A stretch of DNA of 7,070 bases from Thiobacillus sp. (GTDB lineage: Bacteria > Pseudomonadota > Gammaproteobacteria > Burkholderiales > Thiobacillaceae): contig JADMKH010000201.1 of NCBI GenBank assembly GCA_018780025.1, forward strand, positions 1 to 7,070, given 5' to 3'. A model generated the notes under the pieces. It was not told the origin of the DNA, ran no database searches, and saw only the letters and a list, made by a program, of their open reading frames with translations. Made by a program: the position numbers and the translations under genes. Each line of letters opens with the position of its first letter. Within the stretch, counting starts at the first letter, position 1. Below, in pieces: positions 5,624-7,070 of this stretch.

Positions 5624-7070
5624 ATGTCTTCCATCGTATCGCTCCCCGGCAGTGCCGCACTGTCTTCTTTTCGTGTTGAGAAAATTCGCCAGGAAGCCGC
5701 CCGGCTTGGAATCGCACTGGGCGATCTGACGGCACGTTACTGGCATTTTCTGGAACTGGACGTCGAACTGGATGCGGCGGCCAGCCAGCAGCTGTCAAAA
5801 ACACTGGATTACGGCACACCAACCGATCGCCCCGCAGCCGGCGAGATTCAGCTTGTGGTTACGCCGCGGCCGGGCACGATTTCGCCGTGGTCGTCCAAGG
5901 CGACCGACATTCTCAAAAACAGCGGCATCACCCAACTGCGCCGGATTGAGCGCGGCGTGGCATATCGCTTGTGCGACCCGCAGGGCGGTGTGCTGTCTGG
6001 CGCGGCGTTGACTGCGCTGCTGCCGCTGCTGCACGACCGCATGACCGAATCCGTGATGGGTTCGCTGGACGATGCGCATGTCCTGTTTCAGCATGTGGCC
6101 CCGCGCGATTTGGCTACGGTTGATGTTATCGCAGGCGGTCGTGCTGCACTGGAAGCGGCCAATCGCAGTCTCGGGCTGGCGCTGTCCGACGACGAACTCG
6201 ATTACCTGGTCGATAACTTCACCCGCATCGGGCGCAACCCCACCGATGTCGAATTGATGATGTTCGCGCAGGCCAATTCCGAGCATTGCCGCCACAAGAT
6301 TTTCAACGCCTCGTGGGTGATCGACGGCGCGGCGCAGGCCAAATCGCTGTTCGGCATGATTCGCGACACCCACGCCGCTCATCCCGAAGGCACGGTGGTG
6401 GCGTATTCGGATAACTCCTCGGTGATTGAAGGCGCGCAGATCGAGCGCTTTTACCCGCGCGCCGATGGCAGCTACGCCTATAGCAGCGAACTCACGCATG
6501 TGCTGATGAAAGTGGAAACGCACAACCACCCGACGGCGATCTCGCCGTTCCCCGGCGCGGCGACCGGCAGCGGCGGCGAAATCCGCGACGAAGGCGCAAC
6601 CGGAACCGGCTCCAAACCCAAGGCCGGTTTGGGCGGGTTTTCGGTATCGAACCTGAACATTCCAGGCTACCTCCAGCCGTGGGAAACCGATGCCTACGGC
6701 AAGCCGGAGCGCATCGTCACCCCGCTCGCCATCATGCTCGAAGGCCCGATCGGCGCGGCGGCGTTCAACAACGAATTCGGCCGTCCCAACCTGGCGGGCT
6801 ATTTCCGCACCTTCGAGGAAACCGTGTCCGGACAGCGCCGCGGCTACCACAAGCCGATCATGCTGGCGGGCGGCGTCGGCAGCATTCGCGCCGACCATGT
6901 GGACAAGAAAATGCTGCCTGTCGGCACCCTGCTGATTCAGCTGGGCGGCCCCGGCATGCTGATCGGCCTCGGCGGCGGCGCGGCCTCGTCGATGGACACC
7001 GGCGCCAATGTAGCCGATCTGGACTTCGATTCGGTGCAGCGCGGCAACCCCGAAATGGAGCGGCGCGCGC
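5624..7070 (+). CDS. purL: Phosphoribosylformylglycinamidine synthase, large single-chain type (partial, 3' end missing)
   Basis: PurL catalyses step four of purine synthesis, converting FGAR, glutamine and ATP to FGAM in the cytoplasm. The frame stays open for 482 codons and leaves the window; the proteobacterial single-chain enzyme is about 1300 residues, so roughly the first 37% is here. An N-terminal PurS-like domain (about 1-140, including GTISPWSSKATDIL) leads into the synthetase domain. There NSEHCRHKIF (EHCRH at 220-224), VETHNHPTAISPFPGAATG (HNH at 300-302) and TGSGGEIRDEGATG (314-327) are the hallmark substrate- and ATP-binding motifs; LAGGVGSIR and QLGGPGMLIGLGGGAASS follow. The C-terminal glutaminase domain is beyond the edge. 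The ATG at 5624 is chosen because MSSIVSLPGSAALSSFRV matches the usual PurL beginning; no strong Shine-Dalgarno precedes it. It begins 51 bases after the small cysteine protein gene. Confidence 0.97.
   Translation, partial: MSSIVSLPGSAALSSFRVEKIRQEAARLGIALGDLTARYWHFLELDVELDAAASQQLSKTLDYGTPTDRPAAGEIQLVVTPRPGTISPWSSKATDILKNSGITQLRRIERGVAYRLCDPQGGVLSGAALTALLPLLHDRMTESVMGSLDDAHVLFQHVAPRDLATVDVIAGGRAALEAANRSLGLALSDDELDYLVDNFTRIGRNPTDVELMMFAQANSEHCRHKIFNASWVIDGAAQAKSLFGMIRDTHAAHPEGTVVAYSDNSSVIEGAQIERFYPRADGSYAYSSELTHVLMKVETHNHPTAISPFPGAATGSGGEIRDEGATGTGSKPKAGLGGFSVSNLNIPGYLQPWETDAYGKPERIVTPLAIMLEGPIGAAAFNNEFGRPNLAGYFRTFEETVSGQRRGYHKPIMLAGGVGSIRADHVDKKMLPVGTLLIQLGGPGMLIGLGGGAASSMDTGANVADLDFDSVQRGNPEMERRA

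Noticed and set aside
5795..6898. Long 367-residue minus-strand open frame opposite purL
   Set aside because: It is antisense to a clearly recognisable PurL reading frame, and its Arg/His/Ala/Val/Gly-rich composition is typical of a GC-rich shadow; no family motif is visible.

Overview
The window looks like chromosomal DNA from a Gram-negative bacterium, most likely a betaproteobacterium (Nitrosomonadales or Rhodocyclales-like). This is inferred from moderately high GC, a GalU tail and large-type PurL of proteobacterial character, a sigma-28 (FliA) type promoter, and a DUF3330-type small cysteine protein. No tRNA, rRNA, CRISPR, insertion sequence or phage gene was found.

Layout. (1) The 3' three quarters of galU (UTP-glucose-1-phosphate uridylyltransferase) on the + strand, ending at 694. 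(2) Convergent with it, across a 24-bp gap, a membrane-anchored GGDEF-EAL cyclic-di-GMP protein on the - strand (2710 to 719). An in-frame TAA at 2044-2042 splits this reading frame exactly between the sensor/membrane module and the GGDEF domain. A near-consensus sigma-28 promoter lies just upstream, tying the locus to the flagellar regulon. (3) nnrD/nnrE, the bifunctional NAD(P)H-hydrate repair enzyme, on the - strand (4298 to 2883), with a C-terminus shorter than usual for the family. (4) A divergent intergenic region (4299-4496) with a 10-bp tandem repeat. (5) On the + strand, a small periplasmic PhnD-like solute-binding protein with a Tat-like signal peptide and no transporter genes visible, then a small CxxC/CxxxC protein (DUF3330-like). 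(6) The 5' third of purL (phosphoribosylformylglycinamidine synthase) on the + strand, running off the end of the window.

Most genes are housekeeping: nucleotide sugars, cofactor repair and purine synthesis. The notable parts are the FliA-promoter/GGDEF-EAL unit, where an interrupted signalling protein still has every catalytic residue, and the orphan binding-protein/small-cysteine-protein pair. I see no strong evidence for a wholly new multi-gene system.
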